Shown: one piece after another, positions 40,271 through 47,710 of the stretch
Numbering within the stretch: position 1 is the first letter of the stretch
Layout: each line of letters opens with the position of its first letter
Assembly (NCBI RefSeq): GCF_003664005.1
Contig: NZ_RCCJ01000001.1
Span: forward strand, 620,001 to 684,000
DNA: 64,000 bases
Source of the DNA: Hydrogenivirga caldilitoris
GTDB lineage: Bacteria; Aquificota; Aquificia; Aquificales; Aquificaceae
Direction of reading: 5' to 3'
Notes under the pieces: model-generated
Told to the model about the DNA's origin: nothing
Seen by the model: the letters and a program-made list of their open reading frames with translations, nothing else
The model's database searches: none
Made by a program: the position numbers and the translations under genes

Positions 40271-41350
40271 ATGAGGGAAAAGGTCATCCCAAAGGAAGAG
40301 CTTGAGAAACTATTTAAATCCCTGGAAAAACGAGGTTACACTATTGTAGCTCCGGTCCTAAAGGAGGGCGTTATCCTCTTTGAAGAGGTGAAAGGCTTCT
40401 CTCAGGTGGCGAAAGGTATTTACGAAGAGCAGGGGAAGGGATACTACAGGGTTGGGCGTTCGGAAGGGTGGTTTAGCTATGTCCACGGACCCAACTCTCT
40501 TAAAAGCTTCCTTCATCCGCCCAGAACGGAGCTATTGAAATTAAAACCGGACCTCTCTCAGGAAATACTCCTTGAAGAGAAGAAGTATGCCTTTTTTGGG
40601 ATTAGGGGATGCGATCTCGCTGCTATGGGAGTTCTTGATAATGTGTTTCTCAAGAAAAACGAGCACCAGGACCCCCACTATGAATGTCTCAGAAGGGAAA
40701 TTTTCACGGTTGCCTTCAACTGTAATCAGCCAGGCGGAACGTGTTTCTGTACTTCTATGGGGACGGGACCCTTTGTAAAAGACGGAGCTGATCTATCTCT
40801 TACCGAGCTCAGGGAGAAGTTCCTTTTAAGAGCTCACAGTGAGAAGGGTTTAGAGATACTGAACTCTCTTGAAGGTTCAAAACCTACGGAGGAGGATTAC
40901 AGAGAAGAGGAGAGGTTAAAGGAGGAGTCTATTTCAAAGATCGCAAGGAAGGTACCCACCGACGGACTCCCTGAAAAGCTCTTGAGTAAACTTGAAAGCC
41001 CTGTCTGGGAGGAGATAGCCAGGAGGTGTCTTGCCTGCGGCAGTTGTACAATGGTATGCCCTACCTGCTTCTGTTATGAGGTTGTAGATGAAGTCTCGGT
41101 TGACGGTTCTGTGTCGGTGAGGCTGAGGACATGGGATGTTTGTTTCAGGGAAGGGTTCTCAGCTATCCACGGTACTCCGCTCAGGAAGAGCATCGCCTCA
41201 AGATACAGGCAGTGGTTGATGCATAAATTCTCCTACTGGGTGGGGCAGTTCGGGGAGTTCGGATGTGTGGGCTGTGGTAGGTGTATAACCTGGTGTCCTG
41301 TCGGTATAGATGTTACTGAAGAGGTGGAGAGACTCATATCAAATGGATAG
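40271..41350 (+). CDS. Sulfhydrogenase beta / anaerobic sulfite reductase A-like iron-sulfur protein
   Basis: A protein of about 359 residues of the HydB/AsrA family, an electron-transfer subunit. It has the N-terminal family domain (EKLFKSLEKRGYTIVAPV, FFGIRGCDLAAMGVLD, TCFCTSMGTGP), then two [4Fe-4S] motifs, CLACGSCTMVCPTCFC and CVGCGRCITWCPVGID. I chose ATG 40271 because it matches the usual family opening; an in-frame ATG at 40247 overlaps the beta-subunit gene. HydB normally sits beside HydG, HydD and HydA; here it is joined to a 2-oxoacid oxidoreductase, while the hydrogenase subunits are at 56.2-58.2 kb. Confidence 0.85.
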   Translation: MREKVIPKEELEKLFKSLEKRGYTIVAPVLKEGVILFEEVKGFSQVAKGIYEEQGKGYYRVGRSEGWFSYVHGPNSLKSFLHPPRTELLKLKPDLSQEILLEEKKYAFFGIRGCDLAAMGVLDNVFLKKNEHQDPHYECLRREIFTVAFNCNQPGGTCFCTSMGTGPFVKDGADLSLTELREKFLLRAHSEKGLEILNSLEGSKPTEEDYREEERLKEESISKIARKVPTDGLPEKLLSKLESPVWEEIARRCLACGSCTMVCPTCFCYEVVDEVSVDGSVSVRLRTWDVCFREGFSAIHGTPLRKSIASRYRQWLMHKFSYWVGQFGEFGCVGCGRCITWCPVGIDVTEEVERLISNG

Positions 41351-42149
41351 CCCTTTCTCCCTGAAGAAAGCTTTAATCAGAGATATGGTTGTTGAGAATG
41401 AAAACACGAGACGTTTCCTTCTGGAGGTTGAAGACTTTCCAGACTTTAAACCCGGTCAGTTCAACATGCTATACGTTTACGCTCAGGGTGAAGTTCCCAT
41501 ATCTATAAGTTCCCTTCGGTCAGACCTTATAGAGCATACGGTCAGGCTTGTCGGTGAGGTTACGGAAGACCTCTTCCTGCTGAAAGAAGGAGACGTCATA
41601 GGTATTCGGGGTCCGTATGGGACTCACTTCCCCATTGAAAAGTGTAGAGGTAAGGATGTGGTTCTCGTTGCCGGAGGGCTCGGTCTTGCGGATATAAAAC
41701 CTGTGGTTGAGTTTATACTTGAAAACAGAAGAGATTTTGGGGAGGTTTATCTTCTCGTGGGTGCTAAAAACCCTTCGGGTTTGCTTTACAGAGAGGAGTA
41801 CAAAAGCTGGGACAAACGTTTGAAACTTCTCCTCACCGTTGATAAACCGGAGGGAAACTGGCAGGGTAACGTAGGTGTTGTGACCGAACTCTTCAGGTTT
41901 GTAGAGCTTAAGCCCGAGAAAACCGTTGGTATGATGTGCGGTCCTGAAGTGATGATGCTCTTTACGGTTAAGAAGTTCCTTGACCTTGGTGTCTCAGAGG
42001 AAAATATATACCTTTCAATGGAGAGGCATATGAAGTGTGCGGTTGGAACCTGTGGACACTGTCAGTTCGGCTACACCTTTCTGTGTAAGGAAGGACCTGT
42101 GTTTTCCTATTCACGTATAAAGCCCATCTTCGGCGTTAAGGAACTCTAA
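41343..42149 (+). CDS. Sulfhydrogenase gamma / AsrB-like FAD-NAD(P) oxidoreductase
   Basis: Ferredoxin-NADP reductase-like protein of about 268 residues. It carries an FAD domain (FKPGQFNMLYVY, VPISISS), an NAD(P) domain (VVLVAGGLGLADIKPVV, GMMCGPEVMML) and a C-terminal [2Fe-2S] site in CAVGTCGHCQFGYTFLCKEG. It should exchange electrons between NAD(P)H and the preceding iron-sulfur protein. ATG 41343 is preferred; an in-frame start at 41310 would lengthen it by 11 residues and overlap the upstream gene further. It is last in the oxidoreductase operon; an inverted repeat follows the stop. Confidence 0.86.
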   Translation: MDSPFSLKKALIRDMVVENENTRRFLLEVEDFPDFKPGQFNMLYVYAQGEVPISISSLRSDLIEHTVRLVGEVTEDLFLLKEGDVIGIRGPYGTHFPIEKCRGKDVVLVAGGLGLADIKPVVEFILENRRDFGEVYLLVGAKNPSGLLYREEYKSWDKRLKLLLTVDKPEGNWQGNVGVVTELFRFVELKPEKTVGMMCGPEVMMLFTVKKFLDLGVSEENIYLSMERHMKCAVGTCGHCQFGYTFLCKEGPVFSYSRIKPIFGVKEL

Positions 42150-42152
42150 AAG

Positions 42153-42176
42153 TTTGGAACAGGCACTCTTTCCAAA
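42153..42176 (+). terminator. Inverted repeat after the oxidoreductase operon (possible terminator)
   Basis: TTTGGAA (42153-42159) and TTCCAAA (42170-42176) are separated by 10 bases and followed by TTTTATG. It sits 4 bases after the operon stop, which fits a weak intrinsic terminator. The arms also resemble the candidate activator site at 42260-42286 (half-site TTnGGAnA), so an alternative role as a distal binding site for the nitrate activator should be considered. Confidence 0.4.
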
Positions 42177-42226
42177 TTTTATGCCTTTGGCTGGGCTGTG
42201 TTGTAGTGCTTGGTGCACAAAGGGGA

Positions 42227-42252
42227 GTTTCAATCCCTTATAGGTAATAAAC
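42227..42252 (-). repeat. Solitary CRISPR-repeat-like sequence
   Basis: Read on the minus strand the 26 bases begin GTTTATTACCTATAAGGG and end ATTGAAAC, very close to the type I-B-like repeats of thermophiles that end in ACCTATAAGG-xATTGAAAC, but about 4 bases short. No second copy lies within 100 bases, so this is not an array. The plus-strand core GGGAGTTTCAATCCCT matches, with one change, the hairpin at the 3' end of tnpB (15221-15236). Confidence 0.45.
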
Positions 42253-42259
42253 AGTTAGA

Positions 42260-42286
42260 TTCGGACAAGGCTTCTATCTGTCCAAA
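42260..42286. promoter_or_regulatory. Candidate upstream activator site for the nirB promoter
   Basis: TTCGGACA (42260-42267) and TGTCCAAA (42279-42286) form an inverted repeat with one mismatch around 11 bases. Its centre is about 92 bases before the predicted sigma-54 start of transcription, the normal distance for an enhancer-binding activator. The likely binder is the NifA-like protein encoded at 54091-55611; this is inference from position and promoter type. Confidence 0.45.
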
Positions 42287-42338
42287 CCTAAACCTCTGAA
42301 TGAAGGACCGACAACGAGTTAAAAATTCTTTCTCCTTC

Positions 42339-42354
42339 TGGCACGCTTCTTGCA
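42339..42354 (+). promoter_or_regulatory. Sigma-54 promoter (-24/-12) of the nirB operon
   Basis: TGGCACGCTTCTTGCA matches the sigma-54 consensus at every conserved position, with GG (42340-42341) and GC (42352-42353) exactly 12 bases apart. Transcription should begin near 42365, directly at the Shine-Dalgarno AAGGAGG (42366-42372), 15 bases before ATG 42380. Sigma-54 promoters need an AAA+ activator, and one is encoded in the same cluster. Confidence 0.88.
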
Positions 42355-42379
42355 CTCTTTTTTTCAAGGAGGAAAAAGG

Positions 42380-45367
42380 ATGAAGATGGTTATAGTGGGC
42401 AACGGCATAGCGGGGACAGCCCTCGTTGAGGAGATACTTCGGGAAGCGGACGGCAGGGACGTTAGGATTCAGGTCTTCGGAGACGAGAAGTTCATAGGCT
42501 ACAACAGGATACTCATAACCGAAGTCCTCGCCGGCAGGAAGACGATGAGCGAGATATACATCAAGCGCTGGCAGTGGTATGAGGAGAAAGGCGTTAGGCT
42601 TGAAGTCGGAAAGAGGGTAGACAGGCTCTTTCCGAAGAAAAAGCTCCTTGTAACCGAAGAGGGAGAGCTCCACAGATACGACAAAGCCATAATAGCAACC
42701 GGGAGCAAACCCTTTATTCCTCCTTCAATTAAAGGGAAGGAAAAGAAGGGAGTCTTCACCTACAGGACTGCGGGGGACGTATTCAGGATTTTAGACTACG
42801 CGAGGGTTTCTGATAGGACGGTTGTGATAGGTGGGGGACTCTTGGGACTTGAGGTGGCTAAGGCTCTCAGGGACGTGGGACTTGAGGTTTACTTAGTTCA
42901 CCTCTTTGACACCCTTATGGAGCAACAACTTGACAAGACTGCCTCGGATTTGCTTAGAAGGGACCTTGAGAGGATGGGCGTAAAGGTTCTCCTTGAAAAG
43001 GACACGAGGGAGATACTGGGAGACAAAAAGGCAGAGGGGGTTCGCTTTGCCAACGGTGAGGAGCTTCCCGCCGACTTCGTCGTGATAGCAACGGGCGTAA
43101 GACCCAACGCCGACGTGGGAATAAACTCCGGACTGAAGGTGAATAAAGGGATAGTGGTTGACGATTACATGGAGACCTCGGCGAGCGACGTTTACGCGGT
43201 CGGGGAGTGCATAGAGCACAGAGGGGAAACCTACGGGCTCGTGGCTCCCATAATGGAGCAGGTTAAGGTCTGCGCCCACAACGTTGTTCGCGGGAACGAA
43301 AAGAAATATGAAGGCTCTGTTACCTACGCGATGCTTAAGGTAGCCGGCATTAACCTCTTCTCCGCCGGTAAGTTCACCGAGGAGCAGGGCGACGAGGTCG
43401 TTTCATTCATAGATAACGGAAAGTCCATTTACAGGAAGGCAGTCATAAACAACGACAAAATTGTAGGCACAATTTTGTATGGAGACATAAAAGGAAACAA
43501 CTATCTCCTTGACCTCATAAAGAGCGGTAAGGATATCTCCGGAGAGAGACCCTTCTTCCTCATAAAACACATAGTTCCCAAGGATATAACGGAGATAGAG
43601 GAACTAAAGGACACCGACATAGTCTGCAACTGCAACGCTGTAACCAAGGGGGATATAGTCAGGTGCATCCGGGAAGGTTGCAAAACCCTTGAGGAGATAC
43701 AAGAGAGGACAAGGGCTTCAACCTCCTGCGGTAGTTGTCAGGAACTGGTTGAGCAGATACTCAGGCAGTTCGTCAAGGAGAAACCTGCGAGGGTCAACAA
43801 GATAGAAGTCATAAAGAAGGACCTCCATCCCTTTGACCCAGAGTTTAAAGAACGCATGGAGAGATACTTCGCCGACGGAAACTGGGAGAACATTCCCGAG
43901 GACGACAGGGACGTGAGGCTCAAGTGGTTCGGGATATTTTACAGGAAGGCGACACCCGGCTACTTCATGGTGAGGATACGTGTTCCCAACGGGAGGCTTA
44001 CCTATGAGCAGGCTAAGGTGGTCTCTCACCTTTCGGAGAAGTTCTGCAGGGGAGAGGTGGAGATAACTTCGCGCCAGCAGCTCCAGATAAGGTGGATAGA
44101 GCTTAAGAACCTCCCGGAGATACTTGAGGCTCTAAACAGCGTCGGGCTCTCTACCCTCCAGACGGGAATGGACAACATAAGGAACGTTACCGGAGACCCC
44201 CTTACGGGTCTTGCGGAGGACTCCCTCATAGACACGGTTAGGCTCTCTCATGAGATAACGAGGGTCTTCTTGGGCAAGAAGAGGTATGCGAACATACCGA
44301 GGAAGTTCAACATGGCGGTTCTCGGCTCCCAGACCGACTCCATAAACGCCATGTATAACGACATCTGCCTCTGCCTGGCAGAAAGGGACGGAAAGCTCGG
44401 CTTTAACCTCTACCTTGGCGGAAAGATAGGCTCCGGAGGTCCCGTAAAGGCGATAGACATGGACATGTTCGTAGAACCCTACGAGGTTTCCGACCTGTGC
44501 AAGGTGATATTTGACATCTACTCAACCTTCGGTAACAGAGAGAACAGAAGTAAGAACAGGCTCTTCTTCCTACTTCAGGAGTGGGGTGTGGACAGATTCA
44601 GGGAGGAGATTGAGCAGAGGCTCTACAAACCTATGCCTTCCAAGGGAGAGAACCTCGTGAACAGGTGGGGCGAGAGGGAAGGTGTTATAAACCTCAGGAA
44701 CGGAACCTTCGCGGTCTTGGCGATAGTTCCCGCGGGGAAGATAAAGGCTAAGGACTTGAGGGAGGCGGCGGAGCTCTCAAGGAGATACGGAAGCAGGGAA
44801 CTGAGGCTCAGCGTATATCAGAACCTCTACATACCCAACGTTCCCGAGGAGAACCTGGACGCTCTCCTTGCGGAGGAATTCTTCCATAAGTATCCGACCG
44901 TGAGCTCTCCCTTCATGACCCACCTTATAGCCTGTGCGGGGAGCGACACCTGCGCCTTCGGTGTGATACCCAACAAGAGTGACGCGGTTATGGTAGCCAA
45001 CTATCTGAGTAAGAAGCTCAAGCTTGACGTTCCCGTAAGGATGCACTGGTCAGCCTGCGCCAAGGGATGCGGTCAGCACGGGAGCGGGGACATCGGTTTT
45101 GTGGGAACCAAGACTAAACTGAACGGAGAAGCGGTCCTTGCAGTTGATATCTTTGCCGGAGGGTCCACCACCAAGGAGGGCTTCAAGGTGGTTCAGGGAC
45201 TTCCCTTAGATAAAGTAGAGGAGGCTTCTTACCTTCTACTCAACTCCTACCTTGAAAACCGGAAGGAGGGCGAGAGCTTTGCGGATTTCGCCCACAGGGT
45301 GGGAGCGGATAATCTCAGAGCGGTTCTTATAAACCTTTTACAGGAGGTGGAACATGGGGTACGTTAA
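42380..45367 (+). CDS. nirB: Assimilatory nitrite reductase, NirB-type flavoprotein half fused to a long siroheme half
   Basis: A 995-residue enzyme reducing nitrite to ammonia. The order is: FAD/NAD(P) reductase module (IVGNGIAGTALVEE at the start, VIGGGLLGLEVAKAL near 150), a BFD-type [2Fe-2S] domain near 413-465 (CNCNAVTKGDIV and CGSCQE), then ferredoxin-like half-domains and siroheme domains. The siroheme-[4Fe-4S] ligands are CAGSDTC (about 852) and CAKGC (about 892). The C-terminal half of about 500 residues is as long as a cyanobacterial NirA. ATG 42380 has a perfect Shine-Dalgarno; an upstream in-frame TTG lies inside the sigma-54 -12 box and cannot be used. The nitrite channel gene overlaps its end by 14 bases. 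Confidence 0.92.
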   Translation: MKMVIVGNGIAGTALVEEILREADGRDVRIQVFGDEKFIGYNRILITEVLAGRKTMSEIYIKRWQWYEEKGVRLEVGKRVDRLFPKKKLLVTEEGELHRYDKAIIATGSKPFIPPSIKGKEKKGVFTYRTAGDVFRILDYARVSDRTVVIGGGLLGLEVAKALRDVGLEVYLVHLFDTLMEQQLDKTASDLLRRDLERMGVKVLLEKDTREILGDKKAEGVRFANGEELPADFVVIATGVRPNADVGINSGLKVNKGIVVDDYMETSASDVYAVGECIEHRGETYGLVAPIMEQVKVCAHNVVRGNEKKYEGSVTYAMLKVAGINLFSAGKFTEEQGDEVVSFIDNGKSIYRKAVINNDKIVGTILYGDIKGNNYLLDLIKSGKDISGERPFFLIKHIVPKDITEIEELKDTDIVCNCNAVTKGDIVRCIREGCKTLEEIQERTRASTSCGSCQELVEQILRQFVKEKPARVNKIEVIKKDLHPFDPEFKERMERYFADGNWENIPEDDRDVRLKWFGIFYRKATPGYFMVRIRVPNGRLTYEQAKVVSHLSEKFCRGEVEITSRQQLQIRWIELKNLPEILEALNSVGLSTLQTGMDNIRNVTGDPLTGLAEDSLIDTVRLSHEITRVFLGKKRYANIPRKFNMAVLGSQTDSINAMYNDICLCLAERDGKLGFNLYLGGKIGSGGPVKAIDMDMFVEPYEVSDLCKVIFDIYSTFGNRENRSKNRLFFLLQEWGVDRFREEIEQRLYKPMPSKGENLVNRWGEREGVINLRNGTFAVLAIVPAGKIKAKDLREAAELSRRYGSRELRLSVYQNLYIPNVPEENLDALLAEEFFHKYPTVSSPFMTHLIACAGSDTCAFGVIPNKSDAVMVANYLSKKLKLDVPVRMHWSACAKGCGQHGSGDIGFVGTKTKLNGEAVLAVDIFAGGSTTKEGFKVVQGLPLDKVEEASYLLLNSYLENRKEGESFADFAHRVGADNLRAVLINLLQEVEHGVR
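43455..43478. repeat. Perfect inverted repeat inside nirB
   Basis: ACAAAATTGT (43455-43464) and ACAATTTTGT (43469-43478) flank AGGC, giving perfect 10-bp arms inside the reductase coding region (residues around NDKIVGTILYG). The left arm plus two bases, ACAAAATTGTAG, recurs in cobA (46418-46429) and in the palindrome upstream of the double-PII gene (48638-48649). It could be a protein-binding site or simply codon coincidence. Confidence 0.4.
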
Positions 45368-46181
45368 ACCCGAAGCGGTGGTGGACCAGATGATTCAGGC
45401 TGGAGCCTATAAGGCGAGCCTCTCGGCTAAGGATTTACTGATAAGGGGTTTTCTCGCCGGCGCGCTCTTAGGTTACGCGGTTACTGTAGCCTTCTCGGCG
45501 ATAGCCCAATCGGATATGAGGATAGTGGGTTCCCTTGTCTTCCCCTTGGGCTTCGTGATGATAGTTCTCCTGGGTCTTGAGCTCGTAACAGGGAACTTCG
45601 CCCTCATACCCTTAGCGGTTATGGAGAGGAGGACGACCTTCGGTCGTATGCTCTACAACTGGACATGGGTTTACATCGGACACCTGATAGGAACCTTTTT
45701 TTACGGCTTTCTCTTCTACGTGGCGGCGACCAAGATGGGTGCCGTTCCCGAGCCAGTTGTGGGTAAGATGATAGCCAAGGTAGCGGAGGAAAACACTCTC
45801 GGATATGCGAAACTGGGCTTTGTGAACGGCTGGACGGTTGCCTTCGTGAAGGCTATGCTCTGCAACTGGATGGTAACCCTCGGAGCGGTTATGGCTCTCG
45901 TTTCCCAACACGTTATAGGGAAGATAGCCGCCATGTGGCTTCCAATTCTCACCTTTTTCGCCCTCGGCTTTGAACATGCGGTTGTGAACATGTTCCTCAT
46001 GCCTACCGGGATGCTCTTCGGAGCCAACATAACCCTGTACGACTGGTGGCTCTGGAACCAAATACCCGTAACTCTTGGAAACCTCGTGGCAGGCTTCACC
46101 TTCACGGGACTCGCCCTCTACCCAACCCACAGGAAGAGGGAAGAAGCCAAACCTGCAGAAGTTATAGAGGAGGCTGCCTGA
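45354..46181 (+). CDS. Formate/nitrite transporter family channel (NirC-like)
   Basis: Membrane channel of 275 residues with six helices, FNT family. Typical motifs are FLAGALLGYAVTVAFSAIA, LVTGNFALIPLAVMERR and the central VNGWTVAFVKAMLCNWMV, with NMFLMPTGML near the end. The place between nitrite reductase and siroheme methyltransferase says nitrite uptake (or release of excess nitrite made by NarB). It overlaps the reductase gene by 14 bases, so it is translationally coupled and under the same sigma-54 promoter. Confidence 0.93.
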   Translation: MGYVKPEAVVDQMIQAGAYKASLSAKDLLIRGFLAGALLGYAVTVAFSAIAQSDMRIVGSLVFPLGFVMIVLLGLELVTGNFALIPLAVMERRTTFGRMLYNWTWVYIGHLIGTFFYGFLFYVAATKMGAVPEPVVGKMIAKVAEENTLGYAKLGFVNGWTVAFVKAMLCNWMVTLGAVMALVSQHVIGKIAAMWLPILTFFALGFEHAVVNMFLMPTGMLFGANITLYDWWLWNQIPVTLGNLVAGFTFTGLALYPTHRKREEAKPAEVIEEAA

Positions 46182-46182
46182 T

Positions 46183-46920
46183 ATGGGGAAGGTCTATCTC
46201 GTCGGAGCAGGTCCTGGAGACCCTGAACTCCTGACCCTAAAGGCTCACCGAATTCTGAAGGAAGCCGACGTTGTCCTCTACGATGCCCTGATAAACAGGG
46301 AGATACTCCGGTTTACAAAGCCGGACTGCCTGAAGATATACGTAGGCAAGAGGGACGGAGAACACTCACTGCCTCAGGAGGAAATAAACGAGCTTTTATA
46401 CCGGTTCTCAAGAAGCTACAAAATTGTAGTCAGGCTCAAGGGAGGTGACCCTTTTGTATTTGGAAGGGGTGGGGAGGAGCTCCTGTACCTGCGGGAGAAA
46501 GGTGTTGAGGTAGAGGTGGTGCCCGGTATAACCTCCGCTGTCGCTGCGCCCTCCTCCACCTCAATTCCCGTAACCCACAGAGGGATAGCTTCCTCCTTTG
46601 CGGTCGTCACAGGACACCCCAACAGGGGTATAAACTGGGAAAACTTCGCAAAGGTGGACACCCTCGTTATTCTGATGGGGGTAAAAAACAGGCGGGAGAT
46701 AGCCAAGGAGCTTATAAGAGCGGGAAGAGACCCAAACGAACCTGTCGCCTTCATAGAGAAGGCTACTACTCCAGAGCAGAGAGAGGTCTTTACCACCTTG
46801 AGGGAGCTCGCCCAGAACCCTCCCGAGGTAAACCCGCCTGCGGTGATGGTGGTGGGAGAGGTGGTGGAAATAACTTATTTCAACAAGGACCTAATATTTC
46901 AACAAGATAAGCTTTATTAG
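46183..46920 (+). CDS. cobA: Uroporphyrinogen-III C-methyltransferase (siroheme synthesis)
   Basis: SAM-dependent methyltransferase of 245 residues that makes precorrin-2, the siroheme precursor needed by the upstream nitrite reductase. SUMT motifs VYLVGAGPGDPELLTLKA, VRLKGGDPFVFGRGGEE, VVPGITSAVAAPSSTSIPVTHRG and ILMGVKN are intact. There is no CysG-type dehydrogenase/ferrochelatase part. The last 17 residues (EITYFNKDLIFQQDKLY) are A+T-rich and lie at the boundary of, and partly antisense to, the inserted gene at 46880, so the C-terminus may have been altered by that insertion. Confidence 0.93.
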   Translation: MGKVYLVGAGPGDPELLTLKAHRILKEADVVLYDALINREILRFTKPDCLKIYVGKRDGEHSLPQEEINELLYRFSRSYKIVVRLKGGDPFVFGRGGEELLYLREKGVEVEVVPGITSAVAAPSSTSIPVTHRGIASSFAVVTGHPNRGINWENFAKVDTLVILMGVKNRREIAKELIRAGRDPNEPVAFIEKATTPEQREVFTTLRELAQNPPEVNPPAVMVVGEVVEITYFNKDLIFQQDKLY

Positions 46921-47659
46921 CTTTTTTAAACTCTTTAATGTTTATGAAAAGTTTTGTCTTTAGTTTGACTTTTTTTTCTTTTGATGGTCCTAAGTAATCT
47001 TTTAAACGCTCAAATAGTTTAGCAGAATGGAAAAATATAGATAGCTTAATGTTTGGTGCTATTTCAACCTCTGCTATATACGGCTTAGATTTGCTAACCA
47101 TTTTTATTACATGTCCACATACTATTATATCTATATTAGATCTAATTGCATCGCTATCAAAGTGCTTTTTAAGGTGTTGGTAAGTTTCCTTATTTATCGT
47201 AAACTCATCTCGGTTATCACTCAATACCAGCCTAATTCCACGTGTAGAACACAATTTAGATAGTTGCAGTAAGTAATTCACAAGGGAAATCTTCTTATCT
47301 AATAGCCTTCGTTTTTTTATTATATTAGCCTTATTGTGAATATCCGTTATAAGTTTAGATATTTCATCTAGTAATTCTCTTAATTCCCGAATAAAGTCTT
47401 TAGTGTCTTTAGTTATATACTTGAGAATTTTTATAAAAATCAAAGCATCTATTGCTACAGATAGAAGCTGAATATCTATAGAACCTTTATTTATACTTAT
47501 TACCCTTATTTGCTTATTATGCACCTTTCTGTTTTCTTCCATTTCTATAATGTCTATTATGTTACGCAAAACCATATGTGTGTCATTTAATAAGACACCT
47601 AGATTTCTTAAATCTAGGTTTCTATACTCAATTTTCATTGAAAAAGTGCTGTTTTGCAT
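46880..47659 (-). CDS. Unknown A+T-rich gene inserted in the nitrate cluster
   Basis: I do not recognise this 259-residue protein. It is rich in Ile, Lys, Asn and Leu, mostly helical, with a possible coiled-coil near residues 75-110 (KDTKDFIRELRELLDEISKL), no membrane segment and no catalytic motif I can name; the C-terminal third looks like mixed strands (PYIAEVEIAPNIKLSIFF). The gene runs against all its neighbours and splits cobA from trpD2. Its composition is foreign. ATG 47659 is preferred; a TTG 15 bases earlier is in frame. A run of eight G (47665-47672 on the minus strand) lies just before the start. Confidence 0.6.
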   Translation of the reverse strand: MQNSTFSMKIEYRNLDLRNLGVLLNDTHMVLRNIIDIIEMEENRKVHNKQIRVISINKGSIDIQLLSVAIDALIFIKILKYITKDTKDFIRELRELLDEISKLITDIHNKANIIKKRRLLDKKISLVNYLLQLSKLCSTRGIRLVLSDNRDEFTINKETYQHLKKHFDSDAIRSNIDIIVCGHVIKMVSKSKPYIAEVEIAPNIKLSIFFHSAKLFERLKDYLGPSKEKKVKLKTKLFINIKEFKKANKAYLVEILGPC

Positions 47660-47710
47660 GCCATCCCCCCCCAATTCGTTTTTGTGGATATTATATTACT
47701 ATATTTGGTT

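Noticed and set aside
42350-42379. In-frame TTG upstream of the nitrite reductase ATG, giving a 1005-residue protein
   Set aside because: The TTG is part of the sigma-54 -12 box and lies before the predicted transcription start; ATG 42380 has an ideal Shine-Dalgarno.
42100-42400. CRISPR array
   Set aside because: Only one repeat-like unit, with no spacer-repeat periodicity and no cas genes in the window.
45612-46130. 172-codon open frame antisense to the nitrite channel
   Set aside because: Shadow of the FNT gene, with no motif and no start signals.
47654-47710. Upstream extension of trpD2 to an ATG at 47654
   Set aside because: It would overlap the start of the divergent gene and has no family similarity; ATG 47711 matches the usual N-terminus.
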